Assembly (NCBI GenBank): GCA_016840905.1
Contig: JAEORM010000234.1
Coordinates: 1 to 7,443 of the forward strand
From: Candidatus Gerdarchaeota archaeon
Lineage (GTDB): Archaea > Asgardarchaeota > Heimdallarchaeia > JABLTI01
Length of the DNA: 7,443 nucleotides
Direction of reading: 5' to 3'
Under the pieces are notes generated by a model, which did no database searches, was not told the DNA's origin, and worked only from the letters and a program-made list of their open reading frames with translations. Position 1 is the first letter of the stretch. Every line of letters starts with the position of its first letter. Positions 5,397-7,443 of this stretch are shown piece after piece. Both the position numbers and the translations under genes were made by a program.

Positions 5397-6578
5397 ATGT
5401 CAAAATCAATAGAATATTTAGATGATCAGGTTGTTATTGATTTAACAAAACGGTTGATCAAAAATCAAAGCATAAGCGGGAATGAGAAAAAAATTGCTAC
5501 TTTAATGGCAATCGAAATGAAAAAGGCTGGTTTTTATCGTGTGCAATACGATGAATCAAATAACATTGTGGGAGTTATGCCTGGATTAACGAATGGTAAA
5601 ACCTTAGTTTTAGCAGGAAATATTGATACTGTTCCACCTGGTGCGATGGTCAATCCATTCGAACCTCAAGAAATTGATGGTTCGAAAATTGGCACTAAAG
5701 GTAAGGTAATAACGGGAAGAGGATCATGCGATATGAAAGGTGCCTTAGCAGCAATGATTAGTGCTGGGAGTGCATTAAAACGTGCTCGTGCTCGATTAAA
5801 AGGTGATTATGTAGTTGTTGGTTTAGCTAATACAAAAACGGGAAAATCAACTGGTTTGAAATCTGTGTTAAAGAAATTTGAAATAAAACCTGATTATATT
5901 GTTTCATGTGCTCCTACAGATTTGAATATTAACACAGCTCATCCTGGGCAAGCTACTTTTGAAATTATTGCAAAAGGGAAAATGACAAATATAGGCAATT
6001 CTGAAATTGGTGAAAATGCAATTCTAAAAATGGCTAAAATAATCAATTGCATACAAGAAAACACTGTTCTTCCAGAAGATAAGCAATTTGGTAAGGCTAA
6101 TATGATTATAAGTTCTATTGCTTCAGATCCTATAGGAGAATCACATTCAGTTCCTAACATTTGTCAAGCACTTCTTGTAAGGCAATTCTTCAAAAATGAA
6201 AATCCTGAAAAAATCAGAAATGATTTTTTGAATCTCTTAAAAACTAATAATTTTAAAGAGCAAGATGTTGAAGTAAACCTTAAAAGGAGCTTTAGTCCTC
6301 ATGAAGTTGACCCAAAAGCTGATATTATATCAATAATTCAAGATGCTGTAGAAATAGCTACCGGAAAACAAACAAAGACTGGTTATTGGACGAGTGGGAT
6401 AAATATTTCTGAAATGTTAGATGTCGATTTTCCAGTGGTAGGTATTGGGCCTGGTAATGAGAATTTTGCTCACACACCAAACGAACATGTACCTCTTGAT
6501 CAAGTTATTAAAGCTGCAAAAATCTATACTGCTTTAGCCGAGAAAATTTGTGTTCAAATGAAGGTAAAAGCTCAATAA
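5397..6578 (+). CDS. M20-family (ArgE/DapE-like) protein lacking most catalytic residues
   Basis: A full-length 393-aa protein with the M20 metallopeptidase/deacylase layout: N-terminal catalytic-type domain, central dimerisation (lid) domain from about residue 183 to 300, and a return to the catalytic-type domain. Recognisable blocks are AGNIDTVPPG (73-82), GRGSCDMKGALAA (107-119), CAPTDL (171-176), GKMTN (194-198), SVPNICQALLVR (251-262) and GIGPGNENFAHTPNEHVP (349-366). Active members use the ligands His, Asp, Glu, Glu and His plus a catalytic Glu. Here only Asp112 and His359 remain (and the helper Asp77). The first His is Asn75, the Glu-Glu pair is Thr146-Lys147, the Glu of the EPT motif is Ala172, the lid His is Asn198, and the substrate-site Asp of GGTD appears as Asn336. 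No signal peptide or frameshift is seen, and the start has a good Shine-Dalgarno. It is probably a cytoplasmic pseudoenzyme with a binding, regulatory or partner-subunit role; naming it a deacetylase or peptidase would mislead. Confidence 0.85.
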   Translation: MSKSIEYLDDQVVIDLTKRLIKNQSISGNEKKIATLMAIEMKKAGFYRVQYDESNNIVGVMPGLTNGKTLVLAGNIDTVPPGAMVNPFEPQEIDGSKIGTKGKVITGRGSCDMKGALAAMISAGSALKRARARLKGDYVVVGLANTKTGKSTGLKSVLKKFEIKPDYIVSCAPTDLNINTAHPGQATFEIIAKGKMTNIGNSEIGENAILKMAKIINCIQENTVLPEDKQFGKANMIISSIASDPIGESHSVPNICQALLVRQFFKNENPEKIRNDFLNLLKTNNFKEQDVEVNLKRSFSPHEVDPKADIISIIQDAVEIATGKQTKTGYWTSGINISEMLDVDFPVVGIGPGNENFAHTPNEHVPLDQVIKAAKIYTALAEKICVQMKVKAQ

Positions 6579-6590
6579 TTGATTGTTTCC

Positions 6591-6600
6591 TTTATATTTT
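6591..6600 (+). promoter_or_regulatory. TATA-like TTTATATTTT element before the ABC ATPase gene
   Basis: The 10-mer TTTATATTTT lies 12 nt after the M20-fold stop codon. Its TATA-like part is centred about 24 to 30 nt before the start codons at 6618 and 6624, the spacing expected for a leaderless or very short-leader archaeal transcript. A pyrimidine-rich terminator function for the upstream gene is the alternative reading. It is identical to 4460-4469. Confidence 0.35.
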
Positions 6601-6623
6601 CACAAATCCCTTGGTAGATGCAA

Positions 6624-7443
6624 ATGATCGATATACAAAATGTTACCTTCAAATATCTTAATTCAAAAACTCCTATTTTAAGGGACTTTAATTTGCATGT
6701 AAATAAAGGAGAAATTGTTGGAATAATTGGTCCCACTGGTTCAGGGAAAAGTACTATCTGTTATCTAATAAATGGTTTAATTCCTCATTATTTTAAAGGT
6801 GAGTTCAAAGGTTCAATTAAAGTTTGTTCGTTTGATGTTACACTTGAATCTGTAGAGACTATGAGCAAACATGTAGGTTATATGTTACAAGAACCTAGCT
6901 TTCAAATAGCATCTCCTTTTGTTGAATCAGAAATAACCTTTGGTATGGAAAATTTTGGTGTGCCTAAGGATGAAATGGATGAGAGATTGACAACTATTTT
7001 GGAAAAATTAGGTATTTCTCATTTACGCTATAGAGCTACATCAGAACTTAGTGAGGGAGAAAAACAAAAAGTGATTTTGGCATCAATTCTTGCTATGAAT
7101 CCTTCTCTTTTGGTTTTAGATGAATGTTCTAGTATGATTGATACTACAAGTAAGAAAGAGCTGATTAATATTCTTCTTAATTTAAGGAATGAAGATGAAA
7201 AAACAATCCTTTTAATTGACCATGATCTCGATTTCATAGCTGAAGTCGCTAGTAGAATATTAATTATAAATAATGGTCAAATTGTAGCTGATGGAACCAC
7301 TCAAGAGATATTAATAAATACCCACCTTCTATCGAATTATGGCTTAATACCATCAAGTATTGTTTCCTTATTTCAAACATTAAAAGAAAGAAAATTACCT
7401 ATACCTAACATCCCTATAACCTACAAAGAAGCAATTGGTATAT
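6624..7443 (+). CDS. ECF/CbiO-type ABC transporter ATPase, 3'-truncated by the window end
   Basis: Energy-coupling factor (cobalt or vitamin uptake type) ATP-binding subunit that would work at the inner face of the membrane with a transmembrane T component and a substrate-binding S component. The visible 273 residues hold Walker A GPTGSGKST (36-44), Q-loop YMLQEP (86-91), the ECF-like ITFGMENFGVP (104-114), signature LSEGEKQKV (142-150), Walker B LLVLDE (162-167) with D-loop SMID (170-173), and switch His200 in LIDHD. The signature has Glu where LSGGE is usual, and Walker B continues with Cys rather than Pro. The tail from about residue 240 (LIPSSIVSLFQTL, then ITYKEAIG) is the C-terminal segment of EcfA proteins. 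The window ends before any stop codon, so a single EcfA or a two-ATPase fusion are both possible. ATG 6624 is chosen after GGTAG at 6613-6617; the in-frame ATG 6618 directly follows a TAG stop and is the only alternative. The transported substrate cannot be told. Confidence 0.9.
   Translation, partial: MIDIQNVTFKYLNSKTPILRDFNLHVNKGEIVGIIGPTGSGKSTICYLINGLIPHYFKGEFKGSIKVCSFDVTLESVETMSKHVGYMLQEPSFQIASPFVESEITFGMENFGVPKDEMDERLTTILEKLGISHLRYRATSELSEGEKQKVILASILAMNPSLLVLDECSSMIDTTSKKELINILLNLRNEDEKTILLIDHDLDFIAEVASRILIINNGQIVADGTTQEILINTHLLSNYGLIPSSIVSLFQTLKERKLPIPNIPITYKEAIGI

Noticed and set aside
5397..6578. Calling this gene argE, dapE or lysK
   Set aside because: The metal ligands and catalytic Glu needed for those activities are missing, so a specific enzyme name would be wrong.
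7028..7237. Minus-strand open frame of 69 codons
   Set aside because: It is antisense to the signature and Walker B region of the ABC ATPase and has no recognisable content.
1..7443. CRISPR arrays, tRNA or rRNA genes, transposases and integration sites
   Set aside because: No spaced direct repeats, cloverleaf-like sequence, rRNA segments or mobile-element genes were seen; all gaps are shorter than 200 bases.

Overview
The window reads as chromosomal DNA from an AT-rich archaeon. The evidence is indirect. Start sites carry archaeal-type Shine-Dalgarno sequences (AGGTGAT, GGAGTTGA). TATA/BRE-like elements precede several genes. The gene set (AlaX editing protein, type I glutamine synthetase, ECF-type ATPase, surface metalloprotease with a C-terminal S-G-F plus membrane-helix tail) is typical of archaea. 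The tail resembles the PGF-type and Asgard C-terminal sorting signals, so an Asgard or other uncultured archaeon is my best guess. No rRNA or taxonomic marker is present to prove it.

Layout: two genes lie on the minus strand. Reading in their direction, these are a YcgL/RlaP-like nucleotidyltransferase (2976 to 2122) and then a membrane-anchored, secreted metzincin-like metalloprotease (about 2027 to 105), closed by a hairpin. A 170-bp divergent intergenic region (2977-3146) separates them from a plus-strand series: glutamine synthetase (3147-4445), AlaX-type alanyl-tRNA editing protein (4539-5270), an M20-fold protein (5397-6578), and the start of an ABC ATPase of the cobalt/ECF family (6624 to beyond the window end). 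Gaps on the plus strand are about 40 to 130 bp and contain hairpins or TATA-like elements, so each gene may have its own transcription start rather than belonging to one tight operon.

The plus-strand genes fit loosely under amino-acid metabolism and translation quality control: glutamine or gamma-glutamyl amide synthesis, clearance of mischarged tRNA-Ala, an amidohydrolase-fold protein, and an energy-coupling transporter subunit. No tight functional system is evident.

The most notable observation is that the M20-family protein is full-length and intact but has lost almost every metal ligand and the catalytic glutamate, so it looks like a conserved pseudoenzyme. Secondary points are a glutamine synthetase with unusual substrate-loop and regulatory residues, a repeated promoter-like element upstream of both minus-strand genes, and several start sites that differ from the longest open frame.
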